NCBI GenBank assembly: GCA_018053845.1
Contig: JAGPKU010000012.1
Span: 1-47,617, forward strand
Source of the DNA: Syntrophobacterales bacterium
GTDB taxonomy: Bacteria; Desulfobacterota; Syntrophia; Syntrophales; UBA2192
Reading direction: 5' to 3'
Length of the DNA stretch: 47,617 nt
This document shows, one piece after another, positions 1-8,131 of the stretch. Below the pieces are notes generated by a model. The model was given only the letters and a program-made list of their open reading frames with translations, made no database searches and was not told where the DNA came from. How positions within the stretch are numbered: position 1 is the stretch's first letter; each line of letters starts with the position of its first letter. The position numbers were made by a program, and so were the translations under genes.

Positions 1-136
1 CGCCGAGGGGACGTACGTGACGGAGCAGGAGATCCTGGACCTCGAGCGCGAGGCCTTCCTGAGCCTCTGCGGCGAGCAGAAGACGCAGGACCGGATCATG
101 TCGCTGCTCTCCACGGGCAAGCCGCTGAGGAACTAG
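1..136 (+). CDS. 3-hydroxyacyl-CoA dehydrogenase (fragment, C-terminal end only)
   Basis: Reading from base 2, 44 codons run to a TAG stop at 134-136; the start lies upstream of the window. The visible peptide contains [14 protein letters not shown], then KTQDRI and a final TGKPLRN. This matches the conserved C-terminus of FadB-like 3-hydroxyacyl-CoA dehydrogenases, often fused to enoyl-CoA hydratase, which oxidise 3-hydroxyacyl-CoA with NAD in beta-oxidation. A thiolase, the next enzyme of the pathway, follows on the same strand about 200 bases later. The recognition rests on recalled family ends and only 44 residues, so whether the protein is single-domain or bifunctional cannot be told. 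Confidence 0.75.
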   Translation, partial: AEGTYVTEQEILDLEREAFLSLCGEQKTQDRIMSLLSTGKPLRN

Positions 137-228
137 AAGATCGGAAGAGCGGAAGTGAGGATGAGCGGACAAGCGAGACATCCATCCTCCATACCCTCCG
201 ATCTTCCGCTCTTCATAACTTCCTACGT
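137..228. repeat. Near-tandem 8-nt intergenic repeat with inverted copy (locus R1)
   Basis: Directly after the TAG stop, 8-nt purine-rich units follow each other: AAGATCGG, AAGAGCGG, AAGTGAGG, ATGAGCGG. A pyrimidine-rich copy follows at 185-223, whose reverse complement again contains AAGAGCGG and AAGATCGG. The two halves could fold into an imperfect hairpin. Bases 198-223 recur in reverse complement at 12291-12316 with one mismatch. Confidence 0.7.
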
Positions 229-332
229 TCGTAATCCTTAACGGAGGCCTTGCATCCGGGCACTTTTGATCAGCCCGATGCGAGAACGAAAAGAATAGAA
301 ACCGTCTCTTCAGCAAAGGGAGGAACCATACC

Positions 333-1520
333 ATGAGAGAAGCCGTTATTGTTGCAGCGGTCAGGAGCCCGGGCGGGCGATATCGAAGAGGGGGCCTGGC
401 GGCCACCCGGGCCGAGGAGTTCGGCCTGCAGGTCGTCAAGGGGCTGCTGGCGAGGGTCCCTCAGCTCGACCCCAAAGACGTGGACGACCTCATCGTCGGC
501 TGCGCCTTCCCGGAAGCCGAGACGGGCATGAACCTCGGCCGCGTCCTCGCCCTGGGGGCGGGTCTGCCCATAGAAACCTCGGGCATGACGATCAACCGGT
601 TCTGCTCCTCGGGGATTCAGTCCATCGCCGACGCCACGGCGAAGATCCAGGCGGGCTGGTCCGACGTGATCATCGCCGGGGGGGTCGAGACGATGTCCCA
701 TATCCCCATGGGCGGAAGCCAGTTCCGGCCCGACCCCGACTGGGGCGACCGGCCCAACACCTACGTCTCCATGGGCATCACGGCGGAAAACGTCGCCGCC
801 AAGTACAACATCTCCCGCGAGGACCAGGACAAGATGGGCGTGGAGAGCAACCGCCGGGCCGCCGAGGCGATCAAGGCCGGGAAGTTCAAGGAGGAGATCG
901 TCCCCATCCAGGCCTGGAAGTACAAGAAGGATGCAAGCGGCAAGCGCATCCGCGAGGCCGTGGTCTTCGACATGGACGACGGGGTGCGCTGGCCGACGAC
1001 GGCCGCCGACCTGGCGAAGCTCAAGCCCGCCTTCAAGGCGGGGGGCTCCGTCACGGCGGGCAACTCCTCGCAGATGACCGACGGGGCCGCCTTCGCCCTG
1101 CTCATGACGCCGGAGAAGGCCAAGGCCCTGGGCCTCAAGCCCCTGGCCAGGCTGACGTTCTATGCCGTGGCGGGCTGCGCGCCCGAGGAGATGGGCATGG
1201 GTCCGTCCGTGGCCATCCCGAAGGTCCTGAAGATGGCCGGGCTCAAGACGGACGACATCGACCTGTTCGAGATCAACGAGGCCTTCGCCTCCCAGGCCAT
1301 CGCCTCGTGCCGTCTCCTCGGGATCGAGGAGCGCTACTGGAAGGGCGACATCAACCCCAACGGCGGCGCCATCGCCCTGGGCCACCCCCTGGGGGCGACG
1401 GGGGCCAAGCTCACGGCGCAGGTGCTCCACGAGGGCAAACGCCGCAAGGCCAGGCGATGCATGGTCTCCATGTGCATCGGCGGCGGCATGGGTGCAGCGG
1501 GGATCTATGAGATGCTCTAA
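333..1520 (+). CDS. Acetyl-CoA C-acyltransferase (thiolase)
   Basis: This 395-residue enzyme has the normal thiolase length and all three signatures. The acyl-accepting cysteine is C91 in NRFCSSG, the NEAF motif lies near residue 295, the GHPLGATGA motif carries H351, and C381 is in CIGGGMGAAG. It cleaves 3-ketoacyl-CoA with CoA, or condenses two acetyl-CoA, in the cytoplasm. The ATG is preceded by GGGAGGAACC. The dehydrogenase end upstream makes a beta-oxidation role most likely, so this is probably the FadA-type subunit. Chain-length specificity cannot be read from the sequence. A terminator follows at 1564-1606. Confidence 0.95.
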   Translation: MREAVIVAAVRSPGGRYRRGGLAATRAEEFGLQVVKGLLARVPQLDPKDVDDLIVGCAFPEAETGMNLGRVLALGAGLPIETSGMTINRFCSSGIQSIADATAKIQAGWSDVIIAGGVETMSHIPMGGSQFRPDPDWGDRPNTYVSMGITAENVAAKYNISREDQDKMGVESNRRAAEAIKAGKFKEEIVPIQAWKYKKDASGKRIREAVVFDMDDGVRWPTTAADLAKLKPAFKAGGSVTAGNSSQMTDGAAFALLMTPEKAKALGLKPLARLTFYAVAGCAPEEMGMGPSVAIPKVLKMAGLKTDDIDLFEINEAFASQAIASCRLLGIEERYWKGDINPNGGAIALGHPLGATGAKLTAQVLHEGKRRKARRCMVSMCIGGGMGAAGIYEML

Positions 1521-1523
1521 AAG

Positions 1524-1556
1524 CAGGCATTAGGCGAAAGGCTTGAGGATTAAGGC
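1524..1556. repeat. Short near-tandem intergenic repeat (locus R2, left part)
   Basis: Imperfect copies of an AAGG-centred unit (GCGAAAGGCTTGAGGATTAA) lie just after the thiolase stop. The same kind of unit returns beyond the terminator at 1654-1745. Confidence 0.5.
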
Positions 1557-1563
1557 AGCAGAG

Positions 1564-1606
1564 TCCCCCTCTTTCCCGGACACGGGAGGGAGGGGGATTT
1601 CTTTTT
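1564..1606 (+). terminator. Rho-independent terminator after the thiolase
   Basis: TCCCCCTCTTTCCCG and CGGGAGGGAGGGGGA form a stem of about 15 bp with two G-T wobbles and a 4-6 nt loop. It is followed by TTTCTTTTT. It would end the beta-oxidation transcript 44 nt after the stop. Confidence 0.75.
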
Positions 1607-1653
1607 CAGTTTCCGCTTCCAGCCGGATGAAAAAGGCGGTATAGACAAAAAAC

Positions 1654-1745
1654 GGCGTAAGGCTGAAGGATTAAGGCGTAAGGTCAAAGGAAGAAAACAT
1701 GATGTTGTATTCTGCCCTTAGCCGTCAGCCTTGAGCCCTTAACCC
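1654..1745. repeat. Near-tandem intergenic repeat with inverted copy (locus R2, right part)
   Basis: Plus-strand units such as GGCGTAAGGCTGAAGGATTA (1654-1690) are followed by a pyrimidine-rich stretch at 1714-1744. Its reverse complement begins GGGTTAAGGGCTCAAGGC, so the two halves are imperfect inverted copies and could form a hairpin upstream of the DUF169 gene. Confidence 0.6.
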
Positions 1746-1766
1746 ACCCCGAAAGGAGGAGAGGCG

Positions 1767-2555
1767 ATGGCGGGACCCAATTACGCGGAAGCGGCGGAGT
1801 TCATCCGGAACAACGTGAGACTGAAGACCTTGCCCGTGGCCGTGAAGTTCCTCAAGGACAAGGCCTTCCCGGAAAAGACGAGGCAGCCGTCGGTGGCGCT
1901 GGGCAAGCGGGTGGCCGTCTGCCAGGCCGTTTCGATGGCCCGGCTCTACGGCTGGACCGTGGGTTTGGCGAAGGAGGATCTCGTCTGCGTGCCCGCGGGC
2001 ATCGCCTTCGGGTTCAGCAGCGCCGACGACACGGCGGCCGCCGTCGGCAGGCTCTTCTGCGGCGGGGCCTATTCGCGAACGGAGGAAGCGGGCACGCGCG
2101 AGGGCATGTCCATCTGCCGGCTCGGGAAGGGCGAGTACGCGGCACTCCTCGTCGCTCCGCTGGCCCGGGCGGCATTCGAACCCGATGTCGTCGTGATCTA
2201 CGGCAACCCCGCGCAGGTGATGCGTTTCGTCCAGGCCTGGAGCTGGCAGGAGGGGGAGCGGATCGTCGGCAACTTCGGCGGGAAGATCGAGTGCTCGGAG
2301 TACCTGATCGCGCCGTTTCGGGAGCAGAAGCCCCGCGTGGCCATCCCCGGCATGGGGGACCGCGTGTTCTCCCTCACGCAGGACGACGAGATGGTCTTCT
2401 CGCTGCCCGCGAAGGGGCTGGCTCAGCTCGTGACGGGACTGCAGGAGGCAGGCAAGAAGGTGGGTGCGGGCTACCCTGTCACGTTCTTCCTGAACTTCCA
2501 GCCCGAGTTCCCGCCGCACTTCAAGGCGATGGGCAAGGAACTGGGCCTTCTTTAG
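1767..2555 (+). CDS. DUF169 family protein
   Basis: This 262-residue cytoplasmic protein resembles the DUF169 family (COG2043), common in anaerobic bacteria and archaea and of unknown function. Family-like features are the opening FIRNNVRLKTLPVAVKFL, the cysteine in VAVCQAVSMARLYGW near residue 53, and the conserved middle with CSEYLIAPF. No signal peptide or membrane helix is seen. The ATG has an excellent ribosome site (AAAGGAGGAGAGGCG). It stands alone between two repeat loci and downstream of a terminator, so it probably has its own promoter. Nothing in the neighbourhood suggests a substrate. Confidence 0.85.
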   Translation: MAGPNYAEAAEFIRNNVRLKTLPVAVKFLKDKAFPEKTRQPSVALGKRVAVCQAVSMARLYGWTVGLAKEDLVCVPAGIAFGFSSADDTAAAVGRLFCGGAYSRTEEAGTREGMSICRLGKGEYAALLVAPLARAAFEPDVVVIYGNPAQVMRFVQAWSWQEGERIVGNFGGKIECSEYLIAPFREQKPRVAIPGMGDRVFSLTQDDEMVFSLPAKGLAQLVTGLQEAGKKVGAGYPVTFFLNFQPEFPPHFKAMGKELGLL

Positions 2556-2647
2556 TGAAAGAAGTGAAGGCAGTGGGAGAAGTGAAGGAAGTCATACAGC
2601 CCGAATAGACCGAAGAGACGGGATAGACGGAATAGACCGGATTGACG
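2555..2647. repeat. Near-tandem 9-nt intergenic repeat (locus R3)
   Basis: The first half (2555-2595) has GAAGTGAAG-like units. The second half is a clear 9-nt array: GAATAGACC (2603-2611), GAAGAGACG (2612-2620), GGATAGACG (2621-2629), GAATAGACC (2630-2638), GGATTGACG (2639-2647). It ends exactly at the ATG of the next gene and replaces the place where a ribosome site would be expected. GAAGTGAAGGAAGT recurs inverted at 40944-40970. Confidence 0.85.
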
Positions 2648-3145
2648 ATGAAAATCCGTTTTGACCGGATGGCCGAGGGCGACCGCGAGGCGGTGATCGA
2701 CCTGTTCAACTACTACATCGAGAACAGCTTCGCGGCCTACCCGGAAGAAAAGGTGCCCTACGGGCTCTACGACCGGTTCCTGAAGCTGACGGAGGGCTAC
2801 CCCGCCTACACGGCCCGGGACGAGGACAACGGAGGCCGCTTCGCCGGCTTTGCCTTTCTTCGCCCCTATCATCCGGTGCCGTCCTTTCTGCGTGCAGCGG
2901 AAATCACCTATTTCATCGAGCCGCGGTACACGGGGAAGGGGGTCGGTTCGGCCCTGCTGGAACGGCTCGTCGCAGAGGCCCGGGAAAGGGGAATCGACAC
3001 GATCCTGGCCAACGTCTGCTCGCTCAACGAGGCGAGCCTGCGCTTCCATGAGCGTCATGGGTTTACGGAGTGTGGCCGATTTCGGCGGGTTGCGAGAAAG
3101 CAAGGCCGGGATCTCGACGCCGTGTGGATGCAGTTGATCCTTTGA
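2648..3145 (+). CDS. GNAT N-acetyltransferase, phosphinothricin-acetyltransferase-like
   Basis: This 165-residue protein has the full GNAT fold. The N-terminus is RMAEGDREAVIDLFNYYIE, the acetyl-CoA loop is YTGKGVGSALL near residue 103, and near residue 133 is LNEASLRFHERHGF, as in phosphinothricin or arsinothricin acetyltransferases. These transfer an acetyl group to the amino group of small amino-acid-like toxins; the true substrate here is unknown. I start at ATG 2648. A TTG at 2642 would add two residues, but it lies inside the 9-nt repeat. Neither start has a clear Shine-Dalgarno sequence, which is odd and due to the repeat. Confidence 0.85.
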   Translation: MKIRFDRMAEGDREAVIDLFNYYIENSFAAYPEEKVPYGLYDRFLKLTEGYPAYTARDEDNGGRFAGFAFLRPYHPVPSFLRAAEITYFIEPRYTGKGVGSALLERLVAEARERGIDTILANVCSLNEASLRFHERHGFTECGRFRRVARKQGRDLDAVWMQLIL

Positions 3146-3151
3146 AAAACA

Positions 3152-3168
3152 GGGTATCGGGTATCGGG
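3152..3168. repeat. Short tandem repeat GGGTATC (locus R4)
   Basis: Two perfect copies of GGGTATC (3152-3158, 3159-3165) followed by GGG lie just after the GNAT stop. The same unit occurs at 32718-32724 and, inverted, at 29985-30012 and near 32793. Confidence 0.6.
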
Positions 3169-3193
3169 AGAGAAACGACAGAGGGAGAATTCC

Positions 3194-3991
3194 ATGAAGA
3201 TAGGGTACGTGCAGTTCAACCCGGCTTTCGGGGAGGTGGACCGGAATCTCGACAGGGCCGAGGCGCTGATCGAAGGGGCGCAGGCGGACCTGCTGGTGCT
3301 GCCGGAGCTCTTCAACACGGGCTACCTCATCACCTCGAGGGAGGAAATCGGCGCCCTGGCCGAGGAAGCCCCCGGCGGGAAAACGTCGCAGCTCCTCGTC
3401 GCTCTTGCACAGCGAAACAACGTCCATCTCGTCGCGGGCATGGCCGAGCGCAGCGGCGCGAAGATCTACAATGCGGCGATCCTCGTCTCGCCGACGGGCT
3501 TTGTGGCGAGCTACCGCAAGGTGCACCTCTTTTTCGAGGAGAAGCTCTGGTTCGATCCCGGCGACGGCGGGTTTGAGGTCCACGACATCGGACCGTGCAG
3601 GGTGGGGATCATGGTCTGCTTCGACTGGTTTTTCCCTGAGTCCATGCGGGCCCTCGCCCTGATGGGGGCTCAGGTCGTCTGCCACCCCGCGAACCTCGTT
3701 CTCCCCTACTGCCAGACGGCCATGGTCACCCGCTGCCTGGAGAACCGCGTCTTCGCCGTGACGGCGAACCGGACGGGGACGGAGAACCGGGGGGGCAAGA
3801 GCCTTCACTACACGGGAAAGAGCCAGATCACGGGCCGGCTGGGCGAGATCCTGTCGCGGGCCGGTGAAGACGAGGAGTGCGTGGGCATCATCGACATCGA
3901 CCCCGCCGAGGCGCTCGACAAGCAGCTCAACCCCCACAACAACCTCTTCGGCGACCGGCGCCCCGGCTTCTATCGGGATATATGCCGCTAG
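3194..3991 (+). CDS. Nitrilase-superfamily carbon-nitrogen hydrolase
   Basis: This 265-residue cytoplasmic enzyme has the Glu-Lys-Cys triad: E38 in LPELF, K109 in YRKVHLF and C142 in MVCFDWFFPE. It hydrolyses a C-N bond of an amide or N-carbamyl compound through a cysteine thioester. The length and the CFDWFFPE context fit the amidase-type branches (N-carbamoylputrescine amidase, beta-ureidopropionase, omega-amidase) more than true nitrilases, but the substrate is not determined. The ATG follows GAGGGAGAATTCC. It may be co-transcribed with the GNAT gene 48 nt upstream, though a GGGTATC repeat sits between them. Confidence 0.9.
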   Translation: MKIGYVQFNPAFGEVDRNLDRAEALIEGAQADLLVLPELFNTGYLITSREEIGALAEEAPGGKTSQLLVALAQRNNVHLVAGMAERSGAKIYNAAILVSPTGFVASYRKVHLFFEEKLWFDPGDGGFEVHDIGPCRVGIMVCFDWFFPESMRALALMGAQVVCHPANLVLPYCQTAMVTRCLENRVFAVTANRTGTENRGGKSLHYTGKSQITGRLGEILSRAGEDEECVGIIDIDPAEALDKQLNPHNNLFGDRRPGFYRDICR

Positions 3992-4036
3992 GCCTCTGCT
4001 TGCGCAGTGCCGGAAGCGATACCGGTTCCTGGCGAC

Positions 4037-4109
4037 GGGAAGAGGGTGAGCGGGCAGGAGGGTAAGAGCGAACCAATCTTCTCGCCTTCTTACCTTCTCA
4101 CCGCCTGTT
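4037..4109. repeat. Near-tandem 8-nt repeat with inverted copy (locus R5)
   Basis: The left part (4037-4072) reads GAAGAGGGTGAGCGGGCAGG and continues similarly. The right part (4077-4109) read on the minus strand is GGTGAGAA, GGTAAGAA, GGCGAGAA, three perfectly spaced 8-mers. The right part covers the last codons and stop of the minus-strand HDOD gene, so the repeat forms its C-terminus. Confidence 0.7.
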
Positions 4110-4953
4110 CCTCCGGCGGCAGCCGGACCTCGACGAACTTGCGGCAGCCGATGGCGTTGAACTGGTCTAGCAGGGCGGAACCGAGCGTGGACTCGATCGT
4201 CCCGTCGGGCAGGGGCGATTCGACGACCAGCTTTCCGTGCCGGCGGAAGCTCTGCTGCACGGCGAGGTCGGCCAGGCGGATCACCGCCAGGGGTGAAATC
4301 GATCGGTGCAGGAAAGACAGATGTTCGTTCAGGAGGGCCTCCTCCAGGTATCCGGGCAGTTCGTACTTCCTGAGGATGGCAAGGCCCAGCAGCGGATGCC
4401 GGGCGGAGACGAACGCCTCGTCCAGGGCCGCAGCCGTGCGGATCTCGTACAGCACGGCGGGGATCCGGCCGATCTCGAGCAGGAGCGACCCCATCTCCAC
4501 CTGCTCCACGGCCATGCTCTTGAAGCCCAGTTCCTCGGCCAGGATGCGTCCGAGAATGGCCCTCGAGAAGCTCCGGCCCGCCAGGGGCTCCAGGGCGGGG
4601 TCGAGCAGGAAAAGGGCCAGCGCCAGGATGTAGATCTTGGACGGCTTCATCCCCATCCGCAGGACGACCTTCGTGAAGCTGCCGGCATCGCCCGGCTTGA
4701 CCTTGCCGAAGAGAACCACGGAGTTGGCGCGGGCCAGCATGCGGGAGACGATCTGCTCCCGGATCTTGAACTTGAGCTGTTCGATCTCGTGCTGGTGGGC
4801 GTCCTCGTTGTCCAGGACGAGGAGAACGGAAGGGTCGAAGCCGAGATTGAGCTTCTCGATGATCGTTTCGTGAATGTCGGACAGCAGCGCGAGGTCCTGC
4901 GCGGGGATGTCCCGTTGCAGCTCGGCGATGAGGCTTTCCATCGTGCTGCTCAT
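4090..4953 (-). CDS. HDOD-domain protein
   Basis: This protein of about 287 residues has the features of HDOD proteins (COG1639), degenerate HD-type signalling domains often linked to two-component or cyclic-di-GMP networks. Recognisable parts are the region with VLRMGMKPSKIYILALALF, the degenerate block HPLLGLAILRKYELPGYLEEAL, and SPLAVIRLADLAVQQSF. There is no transmembrane segment and no partner domain. I start at the ATG preceded by ACAGGAGCCGC; an in-frame ATG at 5019 would add 22 unlikely residues. The final residues EEQAVRR and the TAA stop come from repeat units of locus R5. It is convergent with the nitrilase gene. Confidence 0.7.
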   Translation of the reverse strand: MSSTMESLIAELQRDIPAQDLALLSDIHETIIEKLNLGFDPSVLLVLDNEDAHQHEIEQLKFKIREQIVSRMLARANSVVLFGKVKPGDAGSFTKVVLRMGMKPSKIYILALALFLLDPALEPLAGRSFSRAILGRILAEELGFKSMAVEQVEMGSLLLEIGRIPAVLYEIRTAAALDEAFVSARHPLLGLAILRKYELPGYLEEALLNEHLSFLHRSISPLAVIRLADLAVQQSFRRHGKLVVESPLPDGTIESTLGSALLDQFNAIGCRKFVEVRLPPEEQAVRR

Positions 4954-5287
4954 GCGGCTCCTGTCGGCGGGGCGCAGCATGCGTCCGTGGGGGCCCTGCT
5001 CGAACGATGACCCGACCACCGGCGATCGAGGGGTGAGCAGGGCGCAGGTGAGGTTCCGCAGTCGCTGTCGGTCGAGGCCGAGAAGAGCGTGAGCATCATG
5101 AGTGCCTGTTCCGCGTGAGATCCGTCGAGAGGGTTCGCCATGCCGATGGTCAGGTCATGCGCAGCAAATTTCCTCACCCAGGATGAAGCAATAACCATAC
5201 CATGGCCGGCAGGGACAGGCCGGTGGGCCCTCCGCGGCCGCGCAGGCGGCTCAAGCCGGTTGAAACCTCTGCACGAGGAGTGAGACA
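4954..5287. other. Intergenic region between divergent HDOD and CorA genes
   Basis: These 334 bases lie between two divergent starts and should hold both promoters. I see no convincing -35/-10 pair, no RNA gene and no recognisable protein. Open frames across it have no family resemblance. A G/C-rich patch with GGCCGGCAGGGACAGGCCGG (5204-5223) could form a hairpin. Confidence 0.5.
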
Positions 5288-6352
5288 ATGGTGAAGGGCG
5301 GTATCAAGAGATCCCGGAAGTCGGGCTTTCCCCCCGGCAGCCTGGTCCACATCGGCCCGGAGCGGACGGAAAAGACCCGGATCACCGTGGTCGACTACGG
5401 GGCAGGTCATTTCGAGGAGCGGGAAATCCAATCGGCCGCCGAGCTGGCCCCGTACTGCGGCAAGTCGACGGTCACGTGGGTCGATGTCGTCGGGATCCAC
5501 GATCCCCGGGTGATCGGGGAGATCGGCGCGCAGTTCAGGATCCACCCGCTTCTGATGGAAGACATCATGAACACGACCCAGCGGCCGAAGATCGACGACC
5601 TGGGCAAATACATCTGCCTGATCGTCAAGCTGATCCGCTGCGACGACACGGCCGGGGAGCTCCGCATCGAACAGCTGAGCCTCGTGTTCAACGACGATGT
5701 CGTCCTGTCCTTCCAGGAGTCCGACAGCGGGATCTTCAGGCCGCTGCGCGAGCGGATTCAAAACGGCTTCGGGCGGGTCCGCACGATGGGGACGGACTAC
5801 CTCGTCTACAGCCTGCTGGACGCCGCGGTGGATCATTATTTCGTCGTGATGGAAAAGATGGGGGAGAAGATCGACCGTCTCGAGGACGAGGTCGTGGCGG
5901 CCCCGAAACGCGGGACGCTACGGGGCGTCCAGCAGCTCCGCGACGAGATCCTGCTGGTGCGCCGCTCCGTGTGGCCCCTGCGCGAGGTGGTCTCCCTTCT
6001 CGAGCGGGCCGAGTCGCCGCTCATCGACAAGACGACGGCCATCTACTTCCGGGACGTCTACGAGCACACGATCCAGGTCATGGACACGGTGGACACCTAC
6101 CGGGACATCCTCTCCGGGATGTTCGACATCTACCTCTCCAGCATCAGCAACCGACTCAACGAGGTCATGAAGGTGCTCACGATCATCGCCACCCTCTTCA
6201 TGCCGCTGACCTTCCTGGCGGGCGTCTACGGCATGAACTTCGAGCACATGCCCGAACTCAAGTGGCGCTACGGCTATTTCCTGGTCTGGGCGGTCATGAT
6301 CGCCGTGGCGCTGGGGATGCTCGTCTTCTTCCGCAGGAAGAAGTGGATTTGA
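5288..6352 (+). CDS. corA: CorA-family magnesium/cobalt transporter
   Basis: This 354-residue inner-membrane channel protein matches CorA in length and layout. It has a large cytoplasmic N-terminal domain and long helices around residues 170-290. Two C-terminal transmembrane segments follow, the first ending in the hallmark GMN (315-317) of VYGMNFEHMPEL. The KKW-rich tail RRKKWI is typical. It forms pentamers that admit Mg2+ or Co2+ along the gradient. The ATG follows GCACGAGGAGTGAGACA. The gene appears to be a single unit; the next genes are convergent on the minus strand only 14 bases away. The family also includes Zn2+ exporters (ZntB), which cannot be fully excluded. Confidence 0.95.
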   Translation: MVKGGIKRSRKSGFPPGSLVHIGPERTEKTRITVVDYGAGHFEEREIQSAAELAPYCGKSTVTWVDVVGIHDPRVIGEIGAQFRIHPLLMEDIMNTTQRPKIDDLGKYICLIVKLIRCDDTAGELRIEQLSLVFNDDVVLSFQESDSGIFRPLRERIQNGFGRVRTMGTDYLVYSLLDAAVDHYFVVMEKMGEKIDRLEDEVVAAPKRGTLRGVQQLRDEILLVRRSVWPLREVVSLLERAESPLIDKTTAIYFRDVYEHTIQVMDTVDTYRDILSGMFDIYLSSISNRLNEVMKVLTIIATLFMPLTFLAGVYGMNFEHMPELKWRYGYFLVWAVMIAVALGMLVFFRRKKWI

Positions 6353-6366
6353 GCGGCGCGCTCCCC

Positions 6367-7647
6367 TCAGCGCAGACCGAAGAGTTCGGGCAGGAAGGTC
6401 GACAGGGCAGGAAAGGCCGTCACGATCCCCAGCGCGAGCAGCATGGCGAGGATGAAGGGGACGATCGCCCGGGAGATCTCCTCGAGGCGGATCTGCGCGA
6501 GGTTGCAGACGACGTAGAGGTTCACCGCCACGGGCGGGGTGAGCTGGCCGATGGCGAGGTTCACCGTCATGACGACGCCGAACCAGACGGGGTCCCAGTC
6601 GAAGAGGCGGATGATGGGGATCAGGATGGGCAGGAAGATGTAGTAGATCGAGATGGCGTCCATCAGCATGCCGGCCGCGAAGAGGATGACGTTGATCATG
6701 AACAGGACGGCCCAGGGGTTCTGCGAGACCGCGAGCAGGTAGCCCGAGAAGGCGTCCATGACGCCGAGGGTGGAGCCCGTCCACGAGTACAGGCCCGCGA
6801 AGGCCACGATGATCATGATGACCGCCGAGGACAGCACGGCGTCGCGCAGCAGGGCGTAGAGGTCCCGCAGGCGCAGCTCCCGGTGGATCGCCAGGCCCAC
6901 GAAAAGGCCGTAGAAGACGGCGAAGACGGCCGCCTCGGTGGGCGTGAAGACCCCGCCGTACATCCCGCCCAGGATGATGAAGGGGGCCGCCAGCCCCCAG
7001 ACGGCCTCCGTGAAGGCCTTCCAGATCTCCGCGGGCGTCCCCCAGCGCTCGCCGCGCCAGCCGTTCTTCCAGGAGATGACGAAACAGGGGATGATGAGCA
7101 GCAGCCCCACGAGGATCCCCGGGATCGCCCCCGCGGCGAACAGCGCCGAGATCGACGTTCCCGTGATGACCCCGTAGAGGATCAGGGCGATGCTGGGCGG
7201 GACGATGATCGCCAGGGAGCCCGACGACGCGATGAGCGCCGCCGTGAAGGGCTTCGCATAGCCCCTGGCGGCCATGGCCGAGATCAGGATCGTCCCCAGG
7301 GCGGCCGTGTCGGCGGGCCCCGACCCGGAAATGCCGGCGAAGATGAGGCCCACCACCACCGTCACGATGGCGAGGCCCCCGGGGATCGGTCCCACGACGA
7401 GGCTGATCAGGTGGACGAGGCGCCGGGAGATTCCGCAGCGCTCCATGATCAGGCCGGCCAGGATGAAAAAGGGGATGGCCAGGAGCTGGAACTTGGCGAT
7501 CCCCGCGTAGAAGTTGGGCGAGATGCCCCGGACCCCCAGGTCGAACTGCCAGATGAGCAGGAAGGCCACGGCCGCCAGCGACGTCGCCACGGGGACGCCG
7601 AGGACGAGGGCCGCGATGAAGAGGCCGAAGAGCAGCGCCGACTCCAT
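6367..7647 (-). CDS. dctM: TRAP transporter large permease DctM
   Basis: This 426-residue polytopic membrane protein has about 12 hydrophobic segments, the usual DctM size. Diagnostic stretches include AGISGSGPADTAALGTILI, IVPPSIALILYGVITGTSI and NLAIGQLTPPVAVNLYV near the C-terminus. It forms the main transport channel of a TRAP system that takes up organic acids with sodium. Its ATG overlaps the stop of dctQ (TGATG), indicating translational coupling. It is the last gene of a minus-strand operon dctP-dctQ-dctM, standing tail to tail with corA. Confidence 0.95.
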   Translation of the reverse strand: MESALLFGLFIAALVLGVPVATSLAAVAFLLIWQFDLGVRGISPNFYAGIAKFQLLAIPFFILAGLIMERCGISRRLVHLISLVVGPIPGGLAIVTVVVGLIFAGISGSGPADTAALGTILISAMAARGYAKPFTAALIASSGSLAIIVPPSIALILYGVITGTSISALFAAGAIPGILVGLLLIIPCFVISWKNGWRGERWGTPAEIWKAFTEAVWGLAAPFIILGGMYGGVFTPTEAAVFAVFYGLFVGLAIHRELRLRDLYALLRDAVLSSAVIMIIVAFAGLYSWTGSTLGVMDAFSGYLLAVSQNPWAVLFMINVILFAAGMLMDAISIYYIFLPILIPIIRLFDWDPVWFGVVMTVNLAIGQLTPPVAVNLYVVCNLAQIRLEEISRAIVPFILAMLLALGIVTAFPALSTFLPELFGLR

Positions 7648-8111
7648 CAGGCCTTCCCCCGGAGGTTCCCGACGGTGGCCTCGACCACCCGCAGGGCGAT
7701 GAAGAGGCAGCCCACGGGGATGGCCAGGGTATACCACCATTGGGGGATGCCCAAGGCCTCCGTCGTGATCGACATCTCGATTTCGTCCCGGATCTGCACG
7801 AGGCTGAAGCGGAAGAGAACCGCGCAGACCACGAGCATGAGGCCGCCGGAGAGGGCGGCCACGGCCTTGCGCCAGGCCGCGGGCAGCCGTTCGGCCAGGT
7901 AGGTGAAGCCGAGGTGCAGCCCCCGCCGGAAGCAGGCGGCGCCCCCGAGCATGGTGACCCACGCCAGGAGCGCCACCTCGATCTCTTCCGTGAAGGCGAA
8001 GGAGTAGTGGATGAAATAGCGGGTGAGCACGTTCGCGAAGGCGAGGATGCCCATGACGGCAAGCAAGACGACCGACACGGCTTCCTCGAACTGCTGCGTG
8101 AACGCCTTCAC
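7647..8111 (-). CDS. dctQ: TRAP transporter small permease DctQ
   Basis: This protein of about 154 residues has four predicted membrane helices and DctQ-like wording: LLAVMGILAFANVLTRYFI, FTEEIEVALLAWVTMLGGA, then IPQWWYTLAIPVGCLFIALR. It pairs with DctM in the inner membrane. I start at GTG 8111 (VKAFTQQFEEAV), 20 bases after the dctP stop; the frame is open further upstream, but that part is a shadow of dctP. The Shine-Dalgarno-like GGAGG lies very close to the GTG, so the exact start is uncertain, and coupling to dctP is likely. Confidence 0.9.
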   Translation of the reverse strand: MKAFTQQFEEAVSVVLLAVMGILAFANVLTRYFIHYSFAFTEEIEVALLAWVTMLGGAACFRRGLHLGFTYLAERLPAAWRKAVAALSGGLMLVVCAVLFRFSLVQIRDEIEMSITTEALGIPQWWYTLAIPVGCLFIALRVVEATVGNLRGKA

Positions 8112-8131
8112 CCCTCCGCCCCCCGCCCGCG

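Noticed and set aside
138-150. Exact match to the start of the Illumina adapter (AGATCGGAAGAGC).
   Set aside because: The bases after it do not follow either adapter, and the match is explained by two adjacent 8-nt repeat units that recur at 12301-12316. Read trimming could still damage coverage here, so a read-depth check is sensible.
2642-2647. TTG start for the GNAT gene.
   Set aside because: It lies within a repeat unit and adds only two residues; ATG 2648 is simpler.
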